Both the position numbers and the translations under genes were made by a program. From Sneathiella litorea (lineage in GTDB: Bacteria; Pseudomonadota; Alphaproteobacteria; Sneathiellales; Sneathiellaceae): 64,000 bases of DNA. Each line of letters opens with the position of its first letter. Position 1 is the first letter of the stretch. Of this stretch, positions 34,365-43,963 are shown piece by piece. The DNA lies in assembly GCF_009882915.1 (NCBI RefSeq), contig NZ_WTUW01000002.1, forward strand, positions 744,309-808,308, read 5' to 3'. The notes below the pieces were generated by a model. That model was not told the origin of the DNA. It saw only the letters and a program-made list of their open reading frames with translations, and did no database searches.

Positions 34365-35141
34365 ATGGACAGAAATTTTTTAGCCACCATCGGCCGGGTT
34401 TTCATCTCCTTCATGGCAGCGGTCGGCCGTATTGCCATCTTCACCGGCCAGGCTCTGCGCCATTGTGTTATCCCGCCCTACTATCTGCGCCTGCTCGGCA
34501 AGCAGATGATGGATATCGGCTACTACTCCCTCCCCGTTGTCGGGATGACGGCGCTGTTTACCGGCATGGTGCTGGCGCTGCAGATTTATGTCGGGTCGTC
34601 CCGTTTTAACGCCGAGAGCGCGGTCGCGACCATCGTCGTCATCGGCCTCACCCGCGAATTGGCGCCGGTGCTGTCCGGCCTGATGATCGCCGGGCGTGTC
34701 GGTGCGGCCATTGCCGCGGAAATCGGCACCATGCGGGTGACCGAGCAGATTGACGCGCTTGTCACCCTCTCCACCAACCCGTTCAAATATCTGGTGGCGC
34801 CGCGGCTGATTGCCGGGCTGGTCACCCTGCCCTTTCTCGTGCTGATTGGCGATATTATCGGGGTGTCGGGCGGCTTTCTGGTGGCGACGGAGAAGCTTGG
34901 CTTCAATGCCGGCAACTATCTTAACAACACCTTCGAGTTTCTGGAAATGCGCGACGTTGTCTCCGGCCTGATCAAGGCCAGCGTGTTTGGCTTTATCGTC
35001 ACCCTGATGGGCTGCTATCACGGGTTCAACTCGACAGGCGGCGCGCAAGGGGTTGGCAAGGCAACAACGAACGCGGTGGTCTCCTCCTTCGTGCTGATCC
35101 TGATCAGCGACTATTTCCTCACCGTCCTGCTGATCGACTAA
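34365..35141 (+). CDS. mlaE: Lipid-asymmetry ABC transporter permease MlaE
   Basis: The 258-residue inner-membrane permease belongs to the system that moves phospholipids between the outer and inner membranes. The start at 34365 (MDRNFLATIGRVF) lies four bases after the alr stop; earlier frame sequence overlaps alr and is not conserved. Motifs include TGMVLALQIYVGSSRF, LTRELAPVLSGLMIAGRVGAAIAAEIGTM and CYHGFNSTGGAQGVG, with about five membrane segments. mlaF follows after five bases. mlaD, mlaC and mlaB are not here. Confidence 0.93.
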   Translation: MDRNFLATIGRVFISFMAAVGRIAIFTGQALRHCVIPPYYLRLLGKQMMDIGYYSLPVVGMTALFTGMVLALQIYVGSSRFNAESAVATIVVIGLTRELAPVLSGLMIAGRVGAAIAAEIGTMRVTEQIDALVTLSTNPFKYLVAPRLIAGLVTLPFLVLIGDIIGVSGGFLVATEKLGFNAGNYLNNTFEFLEMRDVVSGLIKASVFGFIVTLMGCYHGFNSTGGAQGVGKATTNAVVSSFVLILISDYFLTVLLID

Positions 35142-35146
35142 GGATC

Positions 35147-35923
35147 ATGGCCGAGACACCGAAAATCGAGCTTAGAAATGTCTGCAAGTCCTTCGGCAAG
35201 AAGGTCATTCTCGATAACCTCAACCTTTCCATCGCCAAGGGGGAATCGCTGGTGGTGATCGGCGGATCGGGTACCGGCAAGTCGGTCATGCTGAAATGCA
35301 TCCTTGGCCTGCTTAAGCCCGAAAGCGGCGAAATCCTCATCGACGGGGAAGACATCACCAATTCCAGTGGCCACCGGCGCGAACAGGTACTCCGCAAGAC
35401 CGGCATGCTGTTCCAGTATGCGGCGCTGTTCGACAGCCTGACCGTCTGGGAGAATGTCGCCTTCGGCCTGATTCAGGCCCATGGCATGAAACGCAAAGAG
35501 GCGAAGGACATCGCCATCCAGAAGCTGGCGTTGGTCGGCCTCGGCCCCGAACTCGCCGATAAACGAACGGCGGAGCTATCAGTCGGGATGCAGAAGCGCG
35601 TCGGCCTTGCCCGCGCTATCGCGGCAGAGCCGGAAATCATCTTTTTCGATGAACCGACGACCGGCCTCGACCCGATCATGGGCGACGTGATCGATAACCT
35701 GATCCGTGATTGCACGCAGGATCTCGGCGCTACCACCCTGACTATTTCCCACGACATGGAGAGTGCGCAAAAAATTGCAGACCGCATAGCCCTTCTTTAT
35801 AAGGGAAGTGTTGTGTGGGCGGGGCTCGCCTCGGAAATACATACCTGCGGTGATCCCTATGTGGAACAGTTTGTCCATGGCGATGTGGATGGACCGATCA
35901 AACTGGATATTTTAAAACCCTGA
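35147..35923 (+). CDS. mlaF: Lipid-asymmetry ABC transporter ATPase MlaF
   Basis: The 258-residue cytoplasmic ATPase partners MlaE. Walker A is GGSGTGKS (about 41-48). The signature is LSVGMQKRVGLARAI with the MlaF-type SVGM variant, and Walker B is IIFFDEPTTGLDP with the switch His in TISHD. The extended C-terminus VEQFVHGDVDGPIK is typical of MlaF. Its short distance from mlaE indicates one operon. Confidence 0.94.
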   Translation: MAETPKIELRNVCKSFGKKVILDNLNLSIAKGESLVVIGGSGTGKSVMLKCILGLLKPESGEILIDGEDITNSSGHRREQVLRKTGMLFQYAALFDSLTVWENVAFGLIQAHGMKRKEAKDIAIQKLALVGLGPELADKRTAELSVGMQKRVGLARAIAAEPEIIFFDEPTTGLDPIMGDVIDNLIRDCTQDLGATTLTISHDMESAQKIADRIALLYKGSVVWAGLASEIHTCGDPYVEQFVHGDVDGPIKLDILKP

Positions 35924-35943
35924 GTGGCGGACGGCCGCCCCTA

Positions 35944-35973
35944 TTGACTCTATGATGGCTGTGACCGGATTAT
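35944..35973 (+). promoter_or_regulatory. Candidate radA promoter
   Basis: TTGACT (35944-35949) and GATTAT (35968-35973) are 18 bp apart, placing initiation about ten bases before the radA ATG. The GC hairpin GGCGG-ACGG-CCGCC at 35926-35939 lies just after mlaF but lacks a T run. Confidence 0.35.
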
Positions 35974-35990
35974 ATTGGACGGAAAGCTGA

Positions 35991-37370
35991 ATGGCGCGAT
36001 CCAGCGAACAATTCACCTGCCAGAGCTGTGGCGAAACCTACCGGAAGTGGCAGGGACGCTGTGACTCCTGCGGAGAATGGAACTCCCTGCTTGAAAGCAC
36101 GGCCGATGTCGCCGTGCCGAGCGGGCTCAGCACCGGCAAGGGCCGCGCGCTGACCTTCACGGCGCTCAATGCGGACATCTCCGAATATAAACGCACGGCC
36201 AGCCAGATCGGCGAGCTGGACCGGGTGCTGGGCGGCGGCTTCGTCCCCGGCTCCTCCATCCTGATCGGCGGCGATCCGGGAATCGGCAAATCCACCCTGC
36301 TTCTGCAGGCGGTCGCGAGAATGGCGATGGCGGGCTCCCCCTGTATCTACATCTCCGGGGAGGAGGCAACGCAGCAAATCTCCATGCGCGCGCAGCGGCT
36401 CGGCCTTGCAGATGCGCCGGTGCAGCTGGCCTCCGCCAACTCGATCCGCGATATCATCACCAGTGTAGAGAAGGCGAAAACGCCAAAACTGCTGGTCATT
36501 GATTCGATCCAGACCGTCTTCGCCGACAATCTGCCGAGTGCGCCCGGCACAGTCGCGCAAGTACGCGCCTCCGCGCAAGAGCTGATCCGGTTGGCCCGGA
36601 AAACCGGCACCAGCGTCATCCTCGTCGGTCATGTCACAAAGGACGGGCAGATCGCCGGCCCCCGCGTGCTGGAACATATGGTCGATACCGTACTCTATTT
36701 CGAGGGCGACCGCGGCCATCAGTTCCGGATTTTGCGCGCGGTGAAGAACCGCTTCGGCGCGACGGACGAAATTGGCGTGTTCGAGATGTCAGACAGCGGG
36801 TTGAAGGAGGTGTCGAACCCCTCCTCCCTGTTTATTTCCAGCCCGGACAAGACAATCAGCGGCGCCTCTGTCTTCGCCGGGATGGAAGGAACCCGTCCGC
36901 TGCTCGTCGAAATCCAGGGATTGGTCGCCGCCACCTCGCAGGCGACGCCACGCCGCGCCGTGATCGGATGGGACAACGCCCGCCTCGCCATGATCCTTGC
37001 CGTGCTGGATACGCGCTGCGACCTTTCCTTTGCGGGCAGTGAGGTCTATCTCAATGTTGCAGGCGGTCTGCGCGTGCAGGAACCGGCGGCGGATCTGGCC
37101 GTTGCGGCGGCGCTTGTCTCTTCCGTTTCCGATATCCCAGTGCCGCCGGGGAGCCTGTTTTTTGGCGAGATCGGGCTCTCGGGAGAGATTCGCCCGGTTG
37201 GACAAACAGACGCCCGGTTGAAGGAAGCCGCAAAACTCGGCTTTACCACCGCCATTATTCCGGCAGGCAGCAAGGTAAAGGCCGGGACAATGAAAATAAT
37301 TGAAATTGAACATTTACGGGAAATTGTCTCGCTCTTCTCTGAGACCAAACCGATGACCCGGGCAGTATAG
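35991..37370 (+). CDS. radA: DNA repair protein RadA
   Basis: The 459-residue branch-migration helicase assists RecA recombination. It has an N-terminal zinc finger (C10, C13, C24, C27), then a RecA-like ATPase with Walker A GGDPGIGKST (about 93-102). The family KNRFG motif (VKNRFGATDEIGVFEM) and a C-terminal Lon-protease-like domain (PAADLAVAAALVSS, GEIGLSGEIRPVGQ) follow. Length and order are standard; cvpA follows after eight bases. Confidence 0.97.
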   Translation: MARSSEQFTCQSCGETYRKWQGRCDSCGEWNSLLESTADVAVPSGLSTGKGRALTFTALNADISEYKRTASQIGELDRVLGGGFVPGSSILIGGDPGIGKSTLLLQAVARMAMAGSPCIYISGEEATQQISMRAQRLGLADAPVQLASANSIRDIITSVEKAKTPKLLVIDSIQTVFADNLPSAPGTVAQVRASAQELIRLARKTGTSVILVGHVTKDGQIAGPRVLEHMVDTVLYFEGDRGHQFRILRAVKNRFGATDEIGVFEMSDSGLKEVSNPSSLFISSPDKTISGASVFAGMEGTRPLLVEIQGLVAATSQATPRRAVIGWDNARLAMILAVLDTRCDLSFAGSEVYLNVAGGLRVQEPAADLAVAAALVSSVSDIPVPPGSLFFGEIGLSGEIRPVGQTDARLKEAAKLGFTTAIIPAGSKVKAGTMKIIEIEHLREIVSLFSETKPMTRAV

Positions 37371-37378
37371 GAGTACCC

Positions 37379-38074
37379 ATGGAAAACTTGCCAATTCAAG
37401 GCGCCGATGCTGTGATACTGGTGATCCTTCTGATCTCCGCGATCTTCGGCTTTGTCCGTGGCTTCGTGAAGGAAACGCTTTCTGTCGCGGGCTGGATTGG
37501 CGCGGTTTTCCTCAGCCTCTATCTTTTTCCGATGTTGCAACCGATCGCGCGGGAGTTCATTCTCAACCTGCTGATCGCAGATATTTTAACCGGGGCGGTG
37601 ATTTTTATTCTCTCGCTCGTCATTTTGTCCTATATCAGCCATGCAATATCGGAAAAGGTCAAGGCGTCGAGCCTTGGAGCGCTGGATCGCTCGCTCGGAA
37701 TTTTCTTCGGCATCGCACGCGGTGCCATATTGCTCGGGATAGCCTGGCTGATTTTCGTCCAGTTCATTCCCGAGAAGGACCGGCCGGAATGGATATTGCA
37801 AGCGAAGATGCTGCCGATTATTGAAGGAAGCGGTGAATTCGTAGCGCGGCTGTTGCCGCCTGATATGCAAGCGAACCTGAATATTTCGAAGGAAAGCGAC
37901 AAAGGCACCATGGATCGCCTGAAAGAGAAATATGATGAATTGCCGGAAGGCGTGAAGGACGGCCTGAAAAACAGTGTCGATGATGCCGTAAACCTCCTCG
38001 ACAAGGGCTATGATAACCAGTCGCGCCAGCAAATGGAAAACCTAACCAAGAGCACACAGGAAAAACCCCAATGA
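37379..38074 (+). CDS. cvpA: CvpA family membrane protein
   Basis: The 231-residue protein has four hydrophobic segments in the first 125 residues (about 12-30, 35-55, 65-90 and 108-125) with FGFVRGFVKETLSVAGWIGA. A polar C-terminal tail of about 100 residues follows. CvpA is required for colicin V export and envelope fitness in other species; its mechanism is unclear. AGGAG precedes the start. It overlaps purF by four bases (ATGA), the conserved cvpA-purF order. Confidence 0.93.
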   Translation: MENLPIQGADAVILVILLISAIFGFVRGFVKETLSVAGWIGAVFLSLYLFPMLQPIAREFILNLLIADILTGAVIFILSLVILSYISHAISEKVKASSLGALDRSLGIFFGIARGAILLGIAWLIFVQFIPEKDRPEWILQAKMLPIIEGSGEFVARLLPPDMQANLNISKESDKGTMDRLKEKYDELPEGVKDGLKNSVDDAVNLLDKGYDNQSRQQMENLTKSTQEKPQ

Positions 38075-39543
38075 CAGAGCCTTCCGCCGCCCATCTTTCG
38101 TGCCATCCTTTTGACGATGACAAGCTGCATGAAGAATGCGGGGTTTTCGGAATTTACGGCCATTCCGAAGCGGCCGCCCTCGCCGCCCTCGGCCTGCATG
38201 CCCTGCAGCATCGCGGCCAGGAAGCCGCCGGGATCGTCAGCCATGATGGCAAGCATTTCCATAGCCACAAGGCCATGGGCAAGGTCGGGGACAATTTCTC
38301 GACCGAGGAAGTGATCAAAAGCCTGAAGGGCAGCGCCGCCCTCGGCCATAACCGCTACGCCACCACCGGCGGCACCGTTCTTCGCAATGTCCAGCCGATC
38401 TTTGCCGATCTTGCCAACGGTGGCCTCGCCGTCGCCCATAACGGCAACCTGACCAACGCCTCCACCCTGCACCGCCGCCTTGTGCAGGAGGGCAGCATCT
38501 TCCAGTCGACCATGGATACCGAGGTTATCATCCATCTGGTCGCCAACAGCAAGAAGACCCGCATTGTCGACTGCCTGATCGACGCCATGTCGAAAATCAC
38601 CGGCGCCTATTCCCTGGTCTCGCTGACCAGCAAGAAGTTGATCGGCATGCGCGATCCATTCGGCGTGCGGCCGCTGGTGCTCGGCAAGCTCGAAAACGCC
38701 TATATCCTGACGTCCGAATCCTGCGCCCTCGACATCATCGGCGCGGAGTTTATCCGCGATGTTTCGCCGGGCGAGGTTGTCGTGGTGGATGACAGCGGGA
38801 TCAGTTCCCACTTCCCCTTCTCCGCCCCGCCCAAGCGCTTCTGTGTGTTCGAGCATATCTATTTCTCCCGCCCCGACAGCGTGGTCGAGGGACGCTCGGT
38901 CTATGATGTGCGCAAGGCCATCGGCAGCCAGCTCGCGCTTGAAAACCCGGTCGAGGCCGATCTCGTGATCCCCGTGCCGGACAGCGGCACCCCCGCCGCC
39001 ATCGGCTATGCGGAGCAGTCGGGCATCCCCTTTGATCTGGGCATCATCCGTAACCATTATGTCGGCCGCACCTTTATCGAGCCGACAGACCAGATCCGCC
39101 ATCTTGGCGTCAAGCTCAAGCATAACGCCAACCGCGCCCTGATTAACGGCAAGCGCGTCATCCTCGTGGATGATTCCATCGTCCGCGGCACCACCTCCAC
39201 CAAGATCGTGCAGATGGTGCGCGAAGCCGGCGCAACGGAGGTGCATATGCGCATCGCCAGCCCGCCAACCACCCATAGCTGCTTCTATGGCGTCGATACG
39301 CCGAGCCGGGCGAAACTCCTCGCCGCGCAGTATGAGCTTAAAGAGATGTGCGCCTTTATCGGCGCGGACAGCCTCAACTTCATCTCCCTCGACGGTCTTT
39401 ACAAGGCCATGGGCGAAGAGGGCCGCAACGCGAAACAGCCGCAATATTGCGATGCCTGCTTCACCGGCGACTACCCGATTGAGCTTGTCGATAACGACAC
39501 CGGCATGGACAAGGAATTGACCCTGCTCGCCGAACGATATTAA
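38071..39543 (+). CDS. purF: Amidophosphoribosyltransferase
   Basis: The 490-residue enzyme catalyses the first step of de novo purine synthesis, turning PRPP and glutamine into phosphoribosylamine. The catalytic Cys is C23 (EECGVFGIYG), so a 22-residue propeptide must be removed. Cys residues in RFCVFEH, HSCFYGVD and YCDACFTGD match the four Fe-S ligands of the Bacillus-type enzyme, so an oxygen-sensitive 4Fe-4S cluster is expected. The PRPP loop VILVDDSIVRGTTS is intact. Confidence 0.96.
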   Translation: MTEPSAAHLSCHPFDDDKLHEECGVFGIYGHSEAAALAALGLHALQHRGQEAAGIVSHDGKHFHSHKAMGKVGDNFSTEEVIKSLKGSAALGHNRYATTGGTVLRNVQPIFADLANGGLAVAHNGNLTNASTLHRRLVQEGSIFQSTMDTEVIIHLVANSKKTRIVDCLIDAMSKITGAYSLVSLTSKKLIGMRDPFGVRPLVLGKLENAYILTSESCALDIIGAEFIRDVSPGEVVVVDDSGISSHFPFSAPPKRFCVFEHIYFSRPDSVVEGRSVYDVRKAIGSQLALENPVEADLVIPVPDSGTPAAIGYAEQSGIPFDLGIIRNHYVGRTFIEPTDQIRHLGVKLKHNANRALINGKRVILVDDSIVRGTTSTKIVQMVREAGATEVHMRIASPPTTHSCFYGVDTPSRAKLLAAQYELKEMCAFIGADSLNFISLDGLYKAMGEEGRNAKQPQYCDACFTGDYPIELVDNDTGMDKELTLLAERY

Positions 39544-39567
39544 ACCGATAAATTAGCGAAAGATCCC

Positions 39568-40266
39568 ATGTCCGGTAAATTACAAGATAAAGTGGCGCTG
39601 ATCACCGGCGCCTCCAGCGGTATTGGCGCGGCAGTGGCGAAGAAATTCGCGGCCGAGGGTGCCCATGTCATCCTCGTCGCGCGCTCCGTCGGCGGTCTGG
39701 AGGAAGTGGACGACGAGATCCAGAATGCGGGCGGCAGCGCGACGCTCGTCCCGCTTGATTTGCTCGACACCGCCGCCATCGACGGACTCGCCATGCCACT
39801 CTTCGAGCGCTGGAAAAAGCTCGATATCCTCGTTGGCAATGCGGGCATGGTCGGCAAGCTGATGCCGACGCAGCAATATGTGCCGGAACTGTGGGACGAT
39901 GTGTTCAAGCTCAATGTCCATGCGAACCAGCGGCTGCTCCGCGCTCTCGATCCGCTGCTCCGCCAGAGCGAGGCGGGCCGTGCGCTCTTTGTCACCTCCA
40001 GCATTGCCCATGAGAACAAGCAGTTCTGGAGCGCTTATGCCGCGAGTAAGGCCGCGCTTGAGACGATTGCCAAAACCTACGCCCACGAGGTCGCCAAAAC
40101 CAACGTCAAAGTGAACCTGATCGACCCCGGCCCGACCCGTACCCGCCTCCGCGCCATCGCCTACCCCGCCGAAAACCCCGAGGACCACCCGCTCCCCGAA
40201 ACAAAAGCGCAGATGTTCCTCGACGCCGTGCTGAGTGAGGAGAACGGGACGTTGTTTAAAGCTTAG
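39568..40266 (+). CDS. Short-chain dehydrogenase/reductase
   Basis: The 232-residue oxidoreductase of the classical SDR type has cofactor loop TGASSGIG (14-21), NAGM (about 90), and catalytic Ser in [10 protein letters not shown] with YAASKAA (about 160-166). Substrate unknown. It resembles YciK-like SDRs that often lie near purF in alphaproteobacteria. Its stop overlaps the stop of the convergent der gene. Confidence 0.9.
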   Translation: MSGKLQDKVALITGASSGIGAAVAKKFAAEGAHVILVARSVGGLEEVDDEIQNAGGSATLVPLDLLDTAAIDGLAMPLFERWKKLDILVGNAGMVGKLMPTQQYVPELWDDVFKLNVHANQRLLRALDPLLRQSEAGRALFVTSSIAHENKQFWSAYAASKAALETIAKTYAHEVAKTNVKVNLIDPGPTRTRLRAIAYPAENPEDHPLPETKAQMFLDAVLSEENGTLFKA

Positions 40267-41600
40267 CCCTTATCCGCGTAAGGATTTTTCCCCGTTCTTG
40301 GGAAAAGGCGGATGGGGACGGCGGGGAGTTTGAAATCCTCGCGCAGGCCATTGATCAGATAGCGGATATAGCTTTCCGGCAGTTCACCGCGCGATGACAT
40401 AAACAGGCTGAAGGTCGGCGGGCGGGCCTTGACCTGGGTCATATAGCGAACCTTGAGGCGGCGGCCCTTGGCCATGGGCGGCGGATGCTGTTCCAGCATA
40501 ATCTCCAGCCAGCGGTTAAGACGCGCGGTGGAGATGCGGGTGTTCCAGAGCTCATAGACCTCCAGCACCGCCGGGATCAGCTTTTCCACCCCGCGCCCCG
40601 AGAGCGCGGAAAGGGTAATCACCGGCACGCCGCGCACCTGTGGCAGCGAGATGGAGAGCCGGTCGCGGATCAGCTTGAGCGTGCCCTGCCGGTCCTTCAC
40701 CGTATCCCATTTATTCACCGCGATGACGAGGGCGCGTCCCTCCTCGATCACATGGGCGGCGATGGTCAGGTCCTGTTTCTCAAAGGTTTCCTCCGCGTCA
40801 ACCATGAGGACAACCACCTCGGCCATGCGGATCACCCGAAGACTGTCGGCAACGGAGAGCTTTTCGAGTTTCTTCTGTACCCGCGCCTTCTTGCGCAGGC
40901 CCGCCGTATCGACGAGCTTGATGGCGCGGCCTTCATAGTTCCATTCAACGGCGATGGCGTCGCGCGTAACCCCGGCCTCCGGCCCGGTCAGCATGCGATC
41001 CTCCCCAATGAGGTGATTGACGAGCGTGGATTTCCCCGCATTCGGGCGGCCAACGATGGCGAGTTGCAGAGGCTTTTCCTCGTCGTCCTCGTCCCCCTCG
41101 CCGTCCTGCTTCTCGAACGGGAGCAGCACATCGAAGAGTTCCGCCATGCCTTCGCCATGCTCGGCGGAGAGCGCGACCGGCTCCCCAAGGCCCAGCGAGA
41201 AACTCTCCATCAGGCCCGGCATCCCGGCCTTGCCCTCGCATTTATTGGCAACGAGAATGACCGGCGTTTCCGATTTCCGGAGCCAGCCCGCAAAATGCTT
41301 GTCCAGCGGCGTGATGCCGGTGCGCGCATCGATCAGCATCAGCGCGACATCGGCCTCGGCCAGGGCGATTTCCGTCTGGCGGCGCATGCGGCCTTCCAGG
41401 CTATCGTCGAACCTTTCCTCCAGCCCCGCCGTGTCAATCACGCGGAAATTGAGGCTGCTGATGCTGGCCTCGCCTTCGCGGCGATCGCGGGTGACGCCCG
41501 GCGTGTCATCGACAAGCGCCAGCTTCTTGCCCACCAGACGGTTGAACAAGGTCGATTTGCCGACATTCGGACGGCCAATGATCGCAACAGTAAAAGACAT
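40263..41600 (-). CDS. der: Ribosome-assembly GTPase Der (EngA)
   Basis: The 445-residue protein has two tandem GTPase domains and a C-terminal KH-like domain. Domain 1: P-loop GRPNVGKST (8-16), DTAG, and NKCE (normally NKxD). Domain 2: P-loop GRPNAGKST (about 185-193), DTAGLRKK, and NKWD. It matures the 50S subunit. It is downstream of bamB on the same strand with a 17-base space, a conserved pairing. Confidence 0.96.
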   Translation of the reverse strand: MSFTVAIIGRPNVGKSTLFNRLVGKKLALVDDTPGVTRDRREGEASISSLNFRVIDTAGLEERFDDSLEGRMRRQTEIALAEADVALMLIDARTGITPLDKHFAGWLRKSETPVILVANKCEGKAGMPGLMESFSLGLGEPVALSAEHGEGMAELFDVLLPFEKQDGEGDEDDEEKPLQLAIVGRPNAGKSTLVNHLIGEDRMLTGPEAGVTRDAIAVEWNYEGRAIKLVDTAGLRKKARVQKKLEKLSVADSLRVIRMAEVVVLMVDAEETFEKQDLTIAAHVIEEGRALVIAVNKWDTVKDRQGTLKLIRDRLSISLPQVRGVPVITLSALSGRGVEKLIPAVLEVYELWNTRISTARLNRWLEIMLEQHPPPMAKGRRLKVRYMTQVKARPPTFSLFMSSRGELPESYIRYLINGLREDFKLPAVPIRLFPRTGKNPYADKG

Positions 41601-41617
41601 GTTCTTAATTCAATATG

Positions 41618-42967
41618 TTAACGCAACGCCACCAGATCGGCGTTGTCAGTCAGGATATAAAGGGTATTCCCGGCGACGACCGGCGGGATTGACGCATTGT
41701 CGGAAAGCTCAATCTGGCCGAGAACTTTTCCGTCATAGGGGGACACCGATACGGCCACGCCGTAATTGGAGACGAGGACCAGCCGGTCACTCACCAAAAT
41801 CGGGCCCGTCCAGATGATCAGGTCGCGCTTTTCTTCCGGGTCCTCATACTTGCCGAGCGGCCGGACCCAGCGGATCAGGCCATTGCGCCGCGACATGCAG
41901 ACGAGATCGCCATCGGTCGTGACCACGAACAGGAAGTCACCCGCGACCCACGGGGTCTGCAGGGTCGAGATTTCCTGATCCCAAAGCCGGTTGCCCGAGC
42001 GAAGATCAACGGCGATCATGCGGCCGGAATAACTGGCAGCATAGACGACGCCCCGGTCGATGACGGGGAAGGCATTGATATCGGTAAGTGAGGTGAGCGA
42101 GCTGTAAGAGCGGCGACGGACGAGCTGTTCACTCCAGGCCGGTTGCCCGTTGCCGGCGCGCAGGGCATAGACCTCCCCGCTTGCAAAGGGCACAACGACC
42201 GTGCTGTTCGCGAAGGCCGGGCTGGCCGCGCCCAGAAGGCCGGTTGTTTCCACCCCGCCCTCAAAATTCCAGTTTATTTCCCCTGTCGCCGCATCCAGTG
42301 CGAAGATTCGGCTGTCAAAGGTGATGGCGAAGACCTGCTCTTCCGCAATGGTCGGCGCCGCGCGAACCGGTACGTTGAGGCTGGTTTTCCAGATAATCTC
42401 TCCGTTTTCCCCGTCCAGCGCAATAATATCGCCATAGGAAGTGGTGGCGAAAAGGCGGCCGTACTCATAGGAAACCCCGCCGCCGATGCTGCCCTCATCC
42501 TCATCCTCGGGGGTCAGGTTGCGCTCCCACAGCTTTTTGCCGTCCTCTGCCGAATAGGCGGTGACGGTACTGCTGGCGTCCATAACATAAACGTTGCCAT
42601 TCGCAATCACGGGAGAGGAGAACATACGGCTCTCATCATCCGACCCATCGCCGATATCAACGCGCCAGGCTTCCTTCAATTCGTCGCCAAGTTCAAGATG
42701 ATAGAGCGTGTGGGAGGGGATGCCGCCGGCCTGCGGCCAGTTCGCATTTTCATACGGCGCAGGTAGACGGACTTCAAGATCAGCGAGGCCCGCATCGGCC
42801 TCCAATGTCTGTTCCAGCGAGAGGATCGAGATCCGGTCGCCGGGCAAGGGGGGCGGCTCGTCATTGCCAAACCAGGAACAGGCGCCAAGTGTCAGCAGCG
42901 CCGCGCCGACAAGGGTCGGGCGGGTGACGCGCTGGAAACTAATTCTGGAAGCTGGGTGCAGTCGCAT
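41618..42967 (-). CDS. bamB: Outer-membrane assembly lipoprotein BamB
   Basis: The 449-residue lipoprotein starts at 42967 (MRLHPASRIS). Its signal peptide ends in the lipobox LTLGAC, so the mature protein begins at Cys. The body is a PQQ-type beta-propeller with repeated blades (YVMDASSTVTAYSAEDGKKL, IIALDGENGEIIW, RIFALDAATGEINW, VYALRAGNGQPAW). BamB helps the Bam complex insert barrel proteins. It starts four bases after the upstream TPR gene. Confidence 0.92.
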   Translation of the reverse strand: MRLHPASRISFQRVTRPTLVGAALLTLGACSWFGNDEPPPLPGDRISILSLEQTLEADAGLADLEVRLPAPYENANWPQAGGIPSHTLYHLELGDELKEAWRVDIGDGSDDESRMFSSPVIANGNVYVMDASSTVTAYSAEDGKKLWERNLTPEDEDEGSIGGGVSYEYGRLFATTSYGDIIALDGENGEIIWKTSLNVPVRAAPTIAEEQVFAITFDSRIFALDAATGEINWNFEGGVETTGLLGAASPAFANSTVVVPFASGEVYALRAGNGQPAWSEQLVRRRSYSSLTSLTDINAFPVIDRGVVYAASYSGRMIAVDLRSGNRLWDQEISTLQTPWVAGDFLFVVTTDGDLVCMSRRNGLIRWVRPLGKYEDPEEKRDLIIWTGPILVSDRLVLVSNYGVAVSVSPYDGKVLGQIELSDNASIPPVVAGNTLYILTDNADLVALR

Positions 42968-42971
42968 CCGT

Positions 42972-43619
42972 TCACGCACCCTCAATCGCGGCCAGAAGCT
43001 GGGCCACGCGGCTTTTGACATCCTGCGGGGCGGCGGCATCATTCTGAATCACGGTCAGAATCTCCTTCGCCTTCGCATTATCGCCATCCTTGATATAGGT
43101 AAGCGCGAGCAGCTCATTGGCAGTGGCGCTCCACAACGCGCCCGATTCCGTCAGCGGGGCAATCCGCTCCCGAACCTGGTTGGTAGTCCCGTTATCGAGC
43201 AGATAATAGCCGGCCAGCAAATTGGCGAGCGTGGAAAATTCCGGATCTACCGAGCTATCGGCCGCGAGCTTGTCATAAATGATGAGGGCTTTCTCCCCCT
43301 CCCCGGCGTCAATCATGGCGGCCGCTTCACGCAGGCTCGCAAGTGGACGGTATCCGGCATTCCCCGCTTCGGCGAGCCCGGCAAAGGCGGCGGCGCCCTC
43401 ATCCAGTTTTCCATCCGCGACCAGTGCTGCGGCGGCCTCGAATTCGGCGCCCTGCTCACGGGACTGGTTCTGCGTATAATTCTGCCATCCGACATAGGCG
43501 GCAGTCGCGACAACAATCAAAATCGCGGCGCCGATCACATATTTGCCATAGGCCTTCCACAGCGCCAGGGATTTTTCCTTGCGGACATCTTCATTCACTT
43601 CATTAAAAATATCGGCCAC
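42972..43619 (-). CDS. YfgM-like tetratricopeptide membrane protein
   Basis: The 215-residue protein starts at a GTG (43619, giving MADIFNEVNEDVRKEKS), with GGAG six bases upstream; an ATG 21 codons earlier fits the family less well. It has one transmembrane helix (about 28-50) followed by TPR-like helices rich in Ala. YfgM proteins associate with the Sec translocon and periplasmic chaperones. Position before bamB and der is the standard arrangement. Confidence 0.87.
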   Translation of the reverse strand: MADIFNEVNEDVRKEKSLALWKAYGKYVIGAAILIVVATAAYVGWQNYTQNQSREQGAEFEAAAALVADGKLDEGAAAFAGLAEAGNAGYRPLASLREAAAMIDAGEGEKALIIYDKLAADSSVDPEFSTLANLLAGYYLLDNGTTNQVRERIAPLTESGALWSATANELLALTYIKDGDNAKAKEILTVIQNDAAAPQDVKSRVAQLLAAIEGA

Positions 43620-43783
43620 AAAAAACTCCAGTTCCGCCATCAAAATCCGGTGCAAAATAAACTGCCGGACCAATTTAAGCAAATGTTGTCTCGTCCTCCG
43701 GCAAATTTTTGATATTTTGGCCGGATGACTATGTATGTTTATATATCACGATTGACTATATAACCATTCGGATAAGGAATTTC

Positions 43784-43963
43784 ATGGTCGAAGGTCAAAT
43801 TTTACAACTGGTCGCCCTGTTGGCGGTACTTATTCTGGTCCTGCCGGGCTTTCTTTACTACACGCGGCGCTCGGGCAAGGCGGTTTTGTTGCGCAACATC
43901 GCGATCTGGCTTGGCGTGGCGCTGGTCGTCGCGTTCCTCTACAAGACCTTCGGCGGCGGTTAA
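43784..43963 (+). CDS. Small two-helix membrane protein
   Basis: The protein is 59 residues long. AAGGA lies five bases before the ATG at 43784, which favours this start over an upstream one. Two hydrophobic helices (about 5-25 and 35-54) flank YTRRSGKAVLLRN. Such proteins occur beside the bamB cluster in alphaproteobacteria, but I know of no function. Confidence 0.65.
   Translation: MVEGQILQLVALLAVLILVLPGFLYYTRRSGKAVLLRNIAIWLGVALVVAFLYKTFGGG

Noticed and set aside
38008-39444. 478-codon frame antisense to purF
   Set aside because: Shadow of the purF codon pattern; no start signal or domain.
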